Origin: Gigaspora rosea
Taxonomy: Eukaryota; Glomeromycota; Glomeromycetes; Diversisporales; Gigasporaceae
Assembly (NCBI GenBank): GCA_003550325.1
Contig: QKWP01001962.1
Span: 1 to 64,000, forward strand
Length of the DNA stretch: 64,000 nt
Direction: 5' to 3'
The position numbers were made by a program, and so were the translations under genes. The notes below the pieces were generated by a model. It was not told the origin of the DNA. It made no database searches and saw only the letters and a list, made by a program, of their open reading frames with translations. Positions 9,473 through 22,254 of this stretch are shown here, piece by piece. Every line of letters begins with the position of its first letter. Position 1 is the stretch's first letter.

Positions 9473-10010
9473 TGCCTGAAGTTGACACTTGCCTGAAGTT
9501 GCAACTTCAGGCGCCTGAAGTTGTGATGCCTGAAGTTTCAACTTCAGGTGCCTGAAGTTGCAACTTCAGGCAAATAAATAATTTTTATTTTAAAATTTTA
9601 TGCGCTTATACAAGTGATCCGGTATAAATTAAGATGTCTAATTCTAGATTTTTAAAATTTTTACTTTTTTTTGCTGGATTTTTTACCGGGTGATAAAATG
9701 ATAAGCACTGATCGACAAAGATGTAAGCGAAAGAAATTTGTTAATCATTTCTAAAAATGCAACAAAAAAAACAATATGTAAAGACAAATTTGTGCTTTAA
9801 AATTACTAGCTCTCAGATCCGGACATTGTTCTGGTTATGATATTTTAAAATATTTCATAGGTTCAAATGAATCCGCATTGGGTTAAATTTGGGTTCATGT
9901 GAACCTAGTTTAGGTTCATTTGAACCAGAAGTTGGCTCAAATAAACCTAGCTTCATTCATTTACCTGAAGTGGGCTTAGATAAACTCAGCTTGGGTTCAT
10001 TTAAACCCGA
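9473..10010. mobile_element. Left part of TGCCTGAAG element (copy cut by the N)
   Basis: Same sequence as 12,645-13,182. It starts TGCCTGAAGTTGACACTTG, with internal perfect palindromes of the GCCTGAAGTTGCAACTTCAGGC type (given here as half-site GCCTGAAGTTG plus its complement). It interrupts the left end of a pogo-like MITE. It is truncated at the assembly gap. Confidence 0.65.
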
Positions 10011-10011
10011 N

Positions 10012-13000
10012 ACTAGAACGTGTGTATAAGACTATTTATAAATTAAAGTTCTTTATAATAATCTAAGTAAACCTTTTTCTAATTTTTGTATGTAAATTGA
10101 ATTCTAGGTTGTGAGTATAAGACTATTTTACGAATTAAAACTTTATAATAATCTTCTGTTAAATAAAATATCTCTATGTAAATGAAATTACTAGAGAGTA
10201 AGTATAGAATTATTTTACAAATTAAAAATTTATAATAATCTATCAAGTAAATAAAATATTTCTAATTACTCTAATTATTTAAATTACTAGAACGTGAGTA
10301 TAACACTAATTTATATTAAAAATCTTATCCAGTCAAACCTCGTTATAGTCACTCTTGTAATAGTTTCAACCTTGATATAAATCACTATTTTTAGATTTAA
10401 CTATTATAAATCATAAAATTTTCACCCTTATATGATAATCACCAGATTTTTGTTTACAAATTGGTGGTATATCGAGATTTGACTGTAATAATATTAATTA
10501 AATAAAATAATCTTAATTACTTCTATATGAATTAATTTAGGTGGTAAGTATACAGCTATTTGGTAGATTAAAGCTTCATAATGATTTACTGTTAATTAAA
10601 CATTCTAATTATTTTATGTAAATTAAATTATTAGATGGTGAGTATTTATAGATTAAAAGACTATACGTAATAATCTATCAATTAAACATTTCTAATATAT
10701 TTGCAAATTGAATTACCAGCATGTGAGTCTAAGATTAATTTATAATAGAAACTTTATAATAATTTACTATTAAATAAAGCATTTCTGATTATTTCTATAT
10801 AATTATTAGTCGGTGAGTATTAGGCTATTTGTAAATTAAAAGTTTTATAATTATCGACTATAATTAAACTATGTGTTAATTAAATACTAGCTGGTGAGTG
10901 TAATACTATTTTACAAATTAAAACCTTTATAATCTAAGTAAGCTTTTTCTAATCTTTATCTGAAAATTAAATACTAGAACGTGTGTATAAACTATTTTAT
11001 AAATTAAAAATCTTTATAATAATCCAAGTATACCTTTCTAATTTTTATGTTAATTAACTACTAGCTCGTGAGTATAAGACAATTTTACAAATTAAAGTCT
11101 TTATAATCTAAGTAAACCTTTTCTAATTTTTATATGAAAATTAAATACTAGAACATGTGTATAAGGCTATTTATAAATCAAAAATTTTTTAATAATCTAA
11201 GTAAACCTTTTTCTAATTTTTGTATGTAAATTGAATTCTAGGTTGTGAGTATAAGGCTATTTTACGAATTAAAACTTTATAATAATCTACTGTTAAATAA
11301 AATATCTCTATGTAAATGAAATTACTAGATAGTAAGTATAGAATTATTTTATAAATTAAAAACTATATAATAATCTATCAAATAAATAAAATATCTCTAA
11401 TTATTCTAATTAAAATTACTAGAAGTGAGTATAATACTAATTTATGTTAAAAATCTTATACAGTCAAACCTCGTTATAGTCACTCTTGAAATAGTTTCAA
11501 CCTTGATATAATCACTATTTTTAGGTTTAACTATTATAAATTATAAACTTTTCACCCTTATATTATAATCACCAGATTTTGCTTTACAAATTGATGGTAT
11601 TTCGAGATTTGACTGTAATAATATTAATTAAATAAAACATCTTAATTATCTCTATTTAAATTAAATTTAGGCGGTAAGTATACAGCTATTTTGTAGATTA
11701 AAAGCTTCATAATAATTTACTGTTAATTAAATATCTCTAATAATTTTATGTAAATTAAATTATTAGCTGGTGAGTATAAAACTATTTTATAAATTAAAAG
11801 CTTTATGCGTAAACATCTACAATAATTAAACATTTCTAATGTATCTCTAATTATTAGACCGTGAGTATAAGGCCATTTTATAAATTAGGGTCTATAATAA
11901 TCTCTTTTAAATAAAATTTTTAATTATTTAAATGCATATTAAATTATTAGCTCGTGAGTAAAAACTATTTTTGTAAATTAAAAATACTTTATAATAATAT
12001 ACGATTAAATAAAACATGCTAATTATTTGTGTAAATTAAATTATTAGGACGTGAGTATAAAATAATTATATATATTAGAAATTTTATAATTAAACATCTC
12101 TAATTATTAGCCCGTGAGTATAAGGCCATTTTATAAATTAGGGTCTATAATAATCTCTTTTAATTAAAACCTTTAATTATTTATATGCACATTAAATTAT
12201 TAGCTCGTGAGTAAAAACTATTTTGTAAATTAAATATACTTTATAATAATATACGATTAATAAAACATGCTAATTATTTGTGTAAATTAAATTATTAGGC
12301 GGTGAGTATAAAATAATTTTATAAATTAGAAATTTTATAATAACTACTATTAATTAAACATTCTAATATATTTGAAAAACTAAATTTTTAGACTGTGAGT
12401 ATAAAACTATTGATAAATTAAAGCTTTATAATCTACTATTAAATAAAAAATCTCTAATTATTTTATGTAAATGAAATTACTAGGGAGTAAGTATAGAATT
12501 ATTTTATAAATTAAAAACTTTATAATATCAATCAAGTAAATAAAACATCTCTAATTATTCTAATTGTTTAAAATTACTAGAATGTGAGTATAATACTAAT
12601 TTATGTTAAAAATCTTATACAGTCAAACCTTGTTATAATTGTCGTGCCTGAAGTTGACACTTGCCTGAAGTTGCAACTTCAGGCGCCTGAAGTTGTGATG
12701 CCTGAAGTTTCAACTTCAGGTGCCTGAAGTTGCAACTTCAGGCAAATAAATAATTTTTATTTTAAAATTTTATGCGCTTATACAAGTGATCCGGTATAAA
12801 TTAAGATGTCTAATTCTAGATTTTTAAAATTTTTACTTTTTTTTGCTGGATTTTTTACCGGGTGATAAAATGATAAGCACTGATCGACAAAGATGTAAGC
12901 GAAAGAAATTTGTTAATCATTTCTAAAAATGCAACAAAAAAAACAATATGTAAAGACAAATTTGTGCTTTAAAATTACTAGCTCTCAGATCCGGACATTG

Positions 13001-13182
13001 TTCTGGTTATGATATTTTAAAATATTTCATAGGTTCAAATGAATCCGCATTGGGTTAAATTTGGGTTCATGTGAACCTAGTTTAGGTTCATTTGAACCAG
13101 AAGTTGGCTCAAATAAACCTAGCTTCATTCATTTACCTGAAGTGGGCTTAGATAAACTCAGCTTGGGTTCATTTAAACCCGA
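10012..13182 (+). repeat. Near-exact tandem copy of 6,841-10,010 after an N
   Basis: Position 10,011 is N. The next 3,171 bp repeat 6,841-10,010 almost base for base. The differences I saw lie near 12,435-12,450: CTACTA/CTATTA, an altered AACATC, and one extra base. The copy holds 26 micro-exon units (offset +3,171, then +3,172), from AAC 10017 to AAT 12581, including the same broken AAC (11,152) and two-base AA (11,423). Identity this high beside a single N suggests overlapping contig ends that were not merged. A real recent duplication cannot be excluded. Confidence 0.85.
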
Positions 13183-13581
13183 AGTGAGCTCAAATGAACC
13201 GAGCATGGATTTATTTAAACCCAAAATTAGCTCGAATTTTATTTGACTCACTTGAACCCAAAGTTTGTTCAAATAAGCCTTGTTTGAAAACTAAGCGGGC
13301 TCAAAATGAACCCAGTTTGGTTCATTTGAGCCCGAAGTAGCGCAAATAAACCTAAATTGGTTTCATTTGCCCGAAATGGCTCAAATGACCCCGAATTGGG
13401 TTCATTTGAACTCGTAATGGGCTTAAATAAACCCATATTGGGTTCATTTGAACAAAAATGTACTCAAATGAACTTAACCCAGCCTGTATAAATTAGATTA
13501 TCCATTAGCTAGGCAATTTTAGGCAAGTATATCTTCAGGTGCTTGAAAATTGCAACTTTAGGCAAATGCTATCTTCAGGCA
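12645..13581. mobile_element. TIR element with palindromic subterminal repeats
   Basis: About 937 bp. The left end TGCCTGAAGTTGACACTTG matches the complement of the right end (TGCCTGAAGATAGCATTTG), 18 of 22 positions over the full ends. Inside are self-complementary GCCTGAAGTTGCAACTTCAG units. At 13,030-13,480 there is a run of GGGTTCATTTGAACCC-like palindromes separated by AAGTGGGCTCAAATAAACC. No transposase frame is present; the open frame at 13,061-13,246 is only the translated repeat. A 143-bp relative lies at 36,003-36,145. The 22-bp satellite begins at its right end. Confidence 0.65.
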
Positions 13582-16500
13582 TGATATTTTAGTTGTTCAA
13601 AGTTACAACTTTAGTTGCTTGAAGTTGCAACTTTGGTTATTTAAAGTTACAACAAGAGTTGTCTAACATTACAACTTTAGATGCCTAAAGTTGCAACTTT
13701 AGTTTCCTAAAGTTACAACTTTAGTTGCCTGAAATTACAACTTTAGTTGCCTAAAGTTACAACTTTAGTTGCTTGAAGTTACAACTTTAGTTGCCTGAAG
13801 TTACAACTTTAGTCGCCTAAAGTTACAACTTTAGTTGCCTGAAGTTACAACTTTAGTCGCCTAAAGTTACAACTTTGTTACCTAAAGTTACAACTTTAGT
13901 TGCCTAAAGTTACAACTTTGTTACCTGAGTTAAAACTTTAGTTGCCTAAAGTTACAACTTTAGTTACCTAAAGTTACAACTTTAGTTACCTAAAGTTACA
14001 ACTTTAGTTGCCTAAAGTTACAACTTTAGTTGCCTAAAGTTACAACTTTAGTTGCCTAAAGTTACAACTTTAGTTGCCTAAAGTTACAACTTTAGTTGCC
14101 TAAAGTTACAACTTTAGTTGCCTAAAGTTACAACTTTAGTTGCCTAAAGTTACAACTTTAGTTGCCTAAAGTTACAACTTTAGTTGCCTAAAGTTACAAC
14201 TTTAGTTGCCTAAAGTTACAACTTTAGTTGCCTAAAGTTACAACTTTAGTTGCCTAAAGTTACAACTTTAGTTGCCTAAAGTTACAACTTTAGTTGCCTA
14301 AAGTTACAACTTTAGTTGCCTAAAGTTACAACTTTAGTTGCCTAAAGTTACAACTTTAGTTGCCTAAAGTTACAACTTTAGTTGCCTAAAGTTACAACTT
14401 TAGTTGCCTAAAGTTACAACTTTAGTTGCCTAAAGTTACAACTTTAGTTGCCTAAAGTTACAACTTTAGTTGCCTAAAGTTACAACTTTAGTTGCCTAAA
14501 GTTACAACTTTAGTTGCCTAAAGTTACAACTTTAGTTGCCTAAAGTTACAACTTTAGTTGCCTAAAGTTACAACTTTAGTTGCCTAAAGTTACAACTTTA
14601 GTTGCCTAAAGTTACAACTTTAGTTGCCTAAAGTTACAACTTTAGTTGCCTAAAGTTACAACTTTAGTTGCCTAAAGTTACAACTTTAGTTGCCTAAAGT
14701 TACAACTTTAGTTGCCTAAAGTTACAACTTTAGTTGCCTAAAGTTACAACTTTAGTTGCCTAAAGTTACAACTTTAGTTGCCTAAAGTTACAACTTTAGT
14801 TGCCTAAAGTTACAACTTTAGTTGCCTAAAGTTACAACTTTAGTTGCCTAAAGTTACAACTTTAGTTGCCTAAAGTTACAACTTTAGTTGCCTAAAGTTA
14901 CAACTTTAGTTGCCTAAAGTTACAACTTTAGTTGCCTAAAGTTACAACTTTAGTTGCCTAAAGTTACAACTTTAGTTGCCTAAAGTTACAACTTTAGTTG
15001 CCTAAAGTTACAACTTTAGTTGCCTAAAGTTACAACTTTAGTTGCCTAAAGTTACAACTTTAGTTGCCTAAAGTTACAACTTTAGTTGCCTAAAGTTACA
15101 ACTTTAGTTGCCTAAAGTTACAACTTTAGTTGCCTAAAGTTACAACTTTAGTTGCCTAAAGTTACAACTTTAGTTGCCTAAAGTTACAACTTTAGTTGCC
15201 TAAAGTTACAACTTTAGTTGCCTAAAGTTACAACTTTAGTTGCCTAAAGTTACAACTTTAGTTGCCTAAAGTTACAACTTTAGTTGCCTAAAGTTACAAC
15301 TTTAGTTGCCTAAAGTTACAACTTTAGTTGCCTAAAGTTACAACTTTAGTTGCCTAAAGTTACAACTTTAGTTGCCTAAAGTTACAACTTTAGTTGCCTA
15401 AAGTTACAACTTTAGTTGCCTAAAGTTACAACTTTAGTTGCCTAAAGTTACAACTTTAGTTGCCTAAAGTTACAACTTTAGTTGCCTAAAGTTACAACTT
15501 TAGTTGCCTAAAGTTACAACTTTAGTTGCCTAAAGTTACAACTTTAGTTGCCTAAAGTTACAACTTTAGTTGCCTAAAGTTACAACTTTAGTTGCCTAAA
15601 GTTACAACTTTAGTTGCCTAAAGTTACAACTTTAGTTGCCTAAAGTTACAACTTTAGTTGCCTAAAGTTACAACTTTAGTTGCCTAAAGTTACAACTTTA
15701 GTTGCCTAAAGTTACAACTTTAGTTGCCTAAAGTTACAACTTTAGTTGCCTAAAGTTACAACTTTAGTTGCCTAAAGTTACAACTTTAGTTGCCTAAAGT
15801 TACAACTTTAGTTGCCTAAAGTTACAACTTTAGTTGCCTAAAGTTACAACTTTAGTTGCCTAAAGTTACAACTTTAGTTGCCTAAAGTTACAACTTTAGT
15901 TGCCTAAAGTTACAACTTTAGTTGCCTAAAGTTACAACTTTAGTTGCCTAAAGTTACAACTTTAGTTGCCTAAAGTTACAACTTTAGTTGCCTAAAGTTA
16001 CAACTTTAGTTGCCTAAAGTTACAACTTTAGTTGCCTAAAGTTACAACTTTAGTTGCCTAAAGTTACAACTTTAGTTGCCTAGAGTTACAACTTTAGTTG
16101 CCTAAAATTATATCTTTAAATGACTAAAGTTAAAATATTGTTGCCTAAAGTTTACTACTTTATTTGTCTAAAATTACAACTAAGTTGTCTAAATTTACAA
16201 TTTTAGTTTTCTGAATTTACAACATTAGTTGCCTAAAGTTACAACTTTAGTTGTCTATAGTTATAACTCTAGTTGCCTAAAGTTACAACTTAAGTTACCT
16301 AAAGTTACAACTTTATTTGTCTAAAGTTACAACTTTTTATCTAAAGTTGTAACTTTAGTTGCTTAAAGTTACAAAATTGGTTGCCTAAAGGTACAACTTT
16401 AGTTATCTAGAGTTACAACTTTAATTGCTAGAGTTACAACCTTTAGTTGTCTAGAGTTACAATATTAGTTGCCTAAAGTTATAACTTAGTTGCTAGAGTT

Positions 16501-19500
16501 ACACTTTAGTTGCCAAAAGTTACAACTTTAGTTGCCTAAAGTTACAACTTTGTTGTATAAAGTTACAACCTTAGTTGTAAAAATTACAACTTTAGTTGCT
16601 AAAGTTGCAACTTTAGTTGCCTATATTCACAACTTTAGTTGACTAATGTTTCAACTTAAGTTGCCTAAAGTTACAACTTTAGTTGCCTAAAGTTACAACT
16701 TTAGTTGCCTAAAGTTACAACTTTAGTTGCCTAAAGTTACAACTTTAGTTGCCTAAAGTTACAACTTTAGTTGCCTAAAGTTACAACTTTAGTTGCCTAA
16801 AGTTACAACTTTAGTTGCCTAAAGTTACAACTTTAGTTGCCTAAAGTTACAACTTTAGTTGCCTAAAGTTACAACTTTAGTTGCCTAAAGTTACAACTTT
16901 AGTTGCCTAAAGTTACAACTTTAGTTGCCTAAAGTTACAACTTTAGTTGCCTAAAGTTACAACTTTAGTTGCCTAAAGTTACAACTTTAGTTGCCTAAAG
17001 TTACAACTTTAGTTGCCTAAAGTTACAACTTTAGTTGCCTAAAGTTACAACTTTAGTTGCCTAAAGTTACAACTTTAGTTGCCTAAAGTTACAACTTTAG
17101 TTGCCTAAAGTTACAACTTTAGTTGCCTAAAGTTACAACTTTAGTTGCCTAAAGTTACAACTTTAGTTGCCTAAAGTTACAACTTTAGTTGCCTAAAGTT
17201 ACAACTTTAGTTGCCTAAAGTTACAACTTTAGTTGCCTAAAGTTACAACTTTAGTTGCCTAAAGTTACAACTTTAGTTGCCTAAAGTTACAACTTTAGTT
17301 GCCTAAAGTTACAACTTTAGTTGCCTAAAGTTACAACTTTAGTTGCCTAAAGTTACAACTTTAGTTGCCTAAAGTTACAACTTTAGTTGCCTAAAGTTAC
17401 AACTTTAGTTGCCTAAAGTTACAACTTTAGTTGTCTAAAGTTACAACTTTAGTTGTCTAAAGTTGCAACTTTAGTTGCCTAAAGTTACAACCAGTGATAT
17501 AAATTGGGTTTGTACAGTAGATGCAGTGCATATAGATTTAAATTTGTATATATATCAACACTCTTTTTATATATAGCATGCATGTAAATTTTTTTTGGTG
17601 CACATTTTTTTGTGTTTGCACCAATAAAAATTTTTTGAATTTATAATACAGGTTACAACTTTATTTGCCTAGAGTTACAACTTTAATTGTCTAAAGGTAC
17701 AACATTGTTACTAAAGTTACAACTTTGTTACTAAAATTACAATTTTGTAACTAAAGTCACAACTTTAATTGTCTAAAGTTACCAATAATATTTGTCTAAA
17801 TTATAACTTTAGTTGCCTAATGTTACAATTTTAGTTGCCTAAAGTTACAATATTAGTTGCTTAAAGTTACAATTTTAGTTGCCTAGAGTTACAACGTTAG
17901 TTGCCTAAAGTTGCAACTTTGTTGTCTAGAGTTACAACTTTAGTTAACTAAAGTTACAACTTTAGTTGCCTAAAGTTACAACTTTGTTGTCTAAAGTTAC
18001 AACTTTAGTTGCCTAAAATTACAACTTTAGTTGCCTAAAATTACAACTTTAATTGTCTAAAATTACAACTTTAGTTGCCTAAAGTTACACTTTAGTTGCC
18101 TAAAGTTACAACTTTAGTCGCCTAAAGTTACAACTTTGTTACTAAAGTTACAACCTTGCTACTAAAGTTACAAATTTGTTACTAAAGTTACAACTTTAGT
18201 TACAACTTTAGGTGTCTTAAGTTTACAATTGTAGTTGACTAAAGTTACAACTTTAGTTGTCTAAAGTTACAACGTTAATTGTTTAAAGTTACAACTTTGT
18301 TGTCTGAAGTTACAGTAAAACTTTAGTTTGCTGGAGTTACAACTTTAGTTGCCTAAAGTTACTATTTTAGTTGTCTAAAGTTACAACTTTAGTTGCTTAA
18401 AATTACAATAATAGCTGTCTAAGTTATAACTTTAGTTGCTTAACTTTAGTTGCCTAATGTCACAATTTTAGCTACCTAATATTACAATATTAGTTGCCTA
18501 ATGTTACAACTTTAGTTGTCTAAAATTACAACTTTAGTAGCCTAAAGTTACAACTTTAGTTGCCTAAAGTTATAACTTTAGTTACAACTTTAGTTGTCTA
18601 AAGTTACAACTTTAGTTGACTAAAGTTAAAACTTTAGTAATCTAAAATTAACTTAGCTTCCTAAATTTACAACTTTAATTGCCTAAAGTTACAATTTTAG
18701 TTGCCAAATATTACAACTTTAGTAGCCTAAAGTTACAACTTTAGTTGTCTAAAGTAAAACTTTAGTTGCCTAAAGTTACAACTTTAATTCTTTAGTTGCC
18801 TAAAGTTAAACTTTAGTTGTCTAATATTAAAATTTAGTTGCCTAAAGTCACAACTTTAGTTGCCTGTAGTTACAACTTTAGTCAATTAAAGATACAACTT
18901 TGTTGTCTGAAGTTACAACTTTAGTTGTCTAAAGTTACAACTTTAGTTACCTAAAGTTACAACTTAAGTTGTTTAAAGTTACAAGTTTAGTTGCTTAAAA
19001 TTACAATAATAGGTGCTGAGTTATAATTTTAGTTGCCTAATTTTAGTTGCCTAATTTTAGTTGTCTAATATTACAACTTTAGTTGTCTGAAGTTGCAACT
19101 TTAATTGTTTAAAGTTACAAATTTAGTTGTCTAATTTAAATTTTAGTTGCCAAAGTTAGAACTTTAGTTGCTTAAAGTTATATCTTTAGATTGCTAAAGT
19201 TATAGCTTTAGTTGTCTAAAGTTACAATTTTATACACCTCTAAAGTTACAACTTTAGTTGTAAAGTTACAACTTTAGTTGCCTAAAGTTACAACTTTAGT
19301 TGTTTAAAGTTACAACTTTAATTGTCTAAATTGTAACTTTTGCTGCCTATAGTTACAACTTTAGTTGCCTAAAAGTTAAAACTTGAGTTTTCTAAAGTTA
19401 CAACTTTAGTTGTTAAAGTTACAACTTTTAGTTGCCTAGAGCTACAACTTAAGTTGTCTAATGTTACAACTTAAGTTGTCTAATGTTATAACTTTAGTTG

Positions 19501-20845
19501 TCTAAAGTTACAACTTTAGTTGTTTAAAGTTACAACTTTAGTTGCCTGAAGTTGTAACTTTAGTTGCCTGAAATTACAACTTTATTTGTCTAAAATTACA
19601 ACTTTAGTTGCTAAAGTTACAACTTTAGTCCTAAAAGTATAACTTTAGTTGTCTAAAGTTACAACTTTAGTTGTCTAATATTACAATTTTAGTTCTAAAG
19701 TTACAACTTTAGTTGTCTGAGGTTACAACTTAGTTGCCTGTAGTTACAGCTTTAGTTGCCTAAGGATGCAACTTTAGTTGTCTAAAGTTACAACTTTAGT
19801 TGCCTAAAGTTACAACTTAGTTGACTATAATTACAATTTTAGTTGTCTAAAGTTACAACTTTAGTAGCCTAAAGTTACTGCTTTAATTACAACTTTAGTT
19901 GTTTGAAGTTATTACTTTAGTTGCCTAAAGTTGATACTTTAGTTGTCTGAAGTTACAACTTCTAATTGTCTAGAGTTACAATTTTAGTTGCCTAAAGTTA
20001 TAACTAAAGTTATGGCTTTTGTAGTCTAAAGTCACAACTTGAATTGTCTAAAGTTACAATATTAGTTGCTTTTAGTTACAACTTTAATTAGCTAAAGTTA
20101 CAATTTTAGTTGCCTGAAGTTGTAACTTAAATGTCTAAAGTTATAACTATAGTTGTCTAAAGTTAAAAGATTAGTTGTCTGAAGTTGTAACTTTAGTTGT
20201 CTTAAAGTTGCAATTTTAGTTGTTTGAATTTACAACTTTAGCATCTTGAAGTTACAATTTTAGTTGTCTAATTACAACTAAAGTTACAACTTAGTTGTCT
20301 AAAGTTACAACTTTAGTTGTCTAAAGTTACAATTTTAGTTGTTTATAGTTACAACTTTAGTTGCCTAAAGCTACTTCTTTAGTTGCCTAAAGTTACAACT
20401 TAAGTTGTCTAATGTTATGACTTTAGTTGTCTAAAGTTACAACTGTAATTTTTGTAGTTACAACTTTGGTTGTCTAAAAATACAACTTTAGTGGCCTGAA
20501 GTTACTACTTGAATTGTCTAAAGTTACAATATTTAGTTGCCTGAAGTTACAATTTTAGTTGCCTAAAGGTACAACTTTAGCTACCTAAAGTTGCAACTTT
20601 AGTTTTCTAAAGTTATAACTTTAGTTGCCTAAAGTAAAACTATAGTAGTATTTAAAGCTACAACTTTAGTTGTCTAAATTACTTTAGTTGCTTGAAGTTG
20701 CAACTTTAGTCATCTAAAGTTACAACTTTAGTTGCCTTAAGTTACATCTTTAGTTGCCTAAATTTATAGCTTCAATATCTAATGTTATAACTTTAGCTTT
20801 AGTTGTTTAAAGTTACAACTTTAGTTGTCTGAAGTTACAATTAGC
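13582..20845 (+). repeat. 22-bp near-palindromic satellite, forward orientation
   Basis: The unit is CTAAAGTT-AC-AACTTTAG plus spacer TTGC. Each unit is an 8-bp inverted repeat around AC. About 94 units in a row are identical at roughly 14,003-16,079 and about 35 at roughly 16,661-17,430; the rest is degenerate (GCCTGAAG, GTCTAAAG and similar variants). The earliest units near 13,500-13,800 resemble the end of the adjacent TIR element. Copy number in a short-read assembly may be underestimated. No gene lies in the array. Confidence 0.95.
17492..17651. mobile_element. hAT-like MITE inside the satellite
   Basis: A 160-bp unique segment splits the array. It is flanked by the 8-bp direct repeat GTTACAAC (17,484-17,491 and 17,652-17,659). 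Its ends are imperfect inverted repeats, CAGTGATATAAATT and the complement of AATTTATAATACAG (11 of 14 match). The 8-bp duplication and CAG-type ends fit the hAT superfamily. It contains a TTGGTGCA...TGCACCAA hairpin. Confidence 0.65.
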
Positions 20846-22250
20846 AACTAAAGTTGTAACTATAGGCAACTAAAGTTGTAATTTCAGACAACTAAAGGTA
20901 TAACTTCAGAAATAAAGTTGTAACATTAGGTAACTTATGTTGTAAATTTAGATAGCTAAAAACAACTAAAGTTGTAACTTTAGACAACTAAAGTTGAACT
21001 TTAGCCAACAAAAGGTATAACTTCAGGCTACTAAAGTTGTAATTTAGATAACTAAAGTTGTAACTTTAGTCAATTAATGTTATAGATTTAGGCAGCTAAA
21101 ATTGTAACTTTAGACAACTATAGTAGTAACTTTAGACTATTAAAGTTGCAACCTTATGCAACTAAAGTTGTAACTTTAGTCAACTAAAGTTGTAACTGCA
21201 GGCAACTAATATTGTAACTTTAGGCAATAAGTTGTAACTTAAGACAACTAAAGTTGTAACTTTAGACAACTAAAGTTATAACTTTAGACAACTAAAGTTG
21301 TAACTTTTTTAAACAACTAAAGTTGTAACTTTTTGCAACTAAATTTATAACTTTTAACAACTTCTTCATACAACTAAATTTGTAACTTCATATGACTAAT
21401 ATTATAACTTAGATAGCTAAAGTTGTAACTTCAAACAACTAAAGTAGTAGCTTTAGAAAATAAAGCTATAGCTTTAATAGCTATAGTTGTAATTTTAGAA
21501 AACTAAACTTGTATCTTTTGATGACTAAAGTTGTAACTTTAGGCAACCAAAATTGTAACTTTAAACAATTAATATTGTAGATTCGACAACTAATGTTATA
21601 ACTTTAGGCAACTAAAGTTGTAATTTTAGACAAAAAAATTGTAACTTTAGGTACTAATATTGCAACTTTAGACAACTAAGGTTGTAACTTTAGCCAACTA
21701 AGGTCATAAATACAAAATCTTATTTTGTAACTTTAGATAACTAAAAATGTGACTAAAGTTGTAACTAGAGGTTGGATCTAGTTCAAATAATTCTGGCTTA
21801 TTATTTGTTGTTTGTAATAGTTTAGAAGTTATTAAGATTTAAGTGGTTTAATTCTATAATATCAAAAATTCATATGATAAATCTGATTTATTAAAACTAG
21901 TTGTAGCTTTAGACAACTAAGATTGTAACTTTAGACTAAAATTGTAACTTCAAACTGCTAAATAGTAGTTTAGCAACTAAAGTAAGTTGCTTCAAGTTAG
22001 TATTTGTCTAATGTTGCAATTTTAAGCATCTAAAGTTTACTTGTCTAAAATTTTCTAGCTAATATATACAAGTTAATCTAATTTTAGAGATAAATTTTAG
22101 TCAAATACAACTTTAGTTACTTAAAGTTACAACTCATCAACATAATTTTAGAAACTAAAATTGTATTTTAAATAACTAAAATTGTTAATTTTAGACAACT
22201 ATAATTGTAATTTTAAACAACTATAGTTGTAAGTTTAGGCAATAAAAATG
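20846..22250 (-). repeat. 22-bp satellite, inverted orientation
   Basis: From about 20,846 the units read GCAACTAAAGTTGTAACTTTAG-like, the complement of the forward array (centre GT instead of AC, spacer GCAA instead of TTGC). All units here are degenerate. The two arms make a head-to-head inverted structure with its switch point near 20,845. Confidence 0.9.
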
Positions 22251-22254
22251 CTAT

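Noticed and set aside
13061..13246. Open frame with SFEPEVGSNKPS-like repeats
   Set aside because: It is only the translation of the GGGTTCATTTGAACCC palindromic minisatellite. No start context, and stops elsewhere in the same repeats.
13582..20845. Regular 22-bp repeats looking like a CRISPR array
   Set aside because: There are no unique spacers. The unit is continuous and near-palindromic, and the host is a eukaryote.
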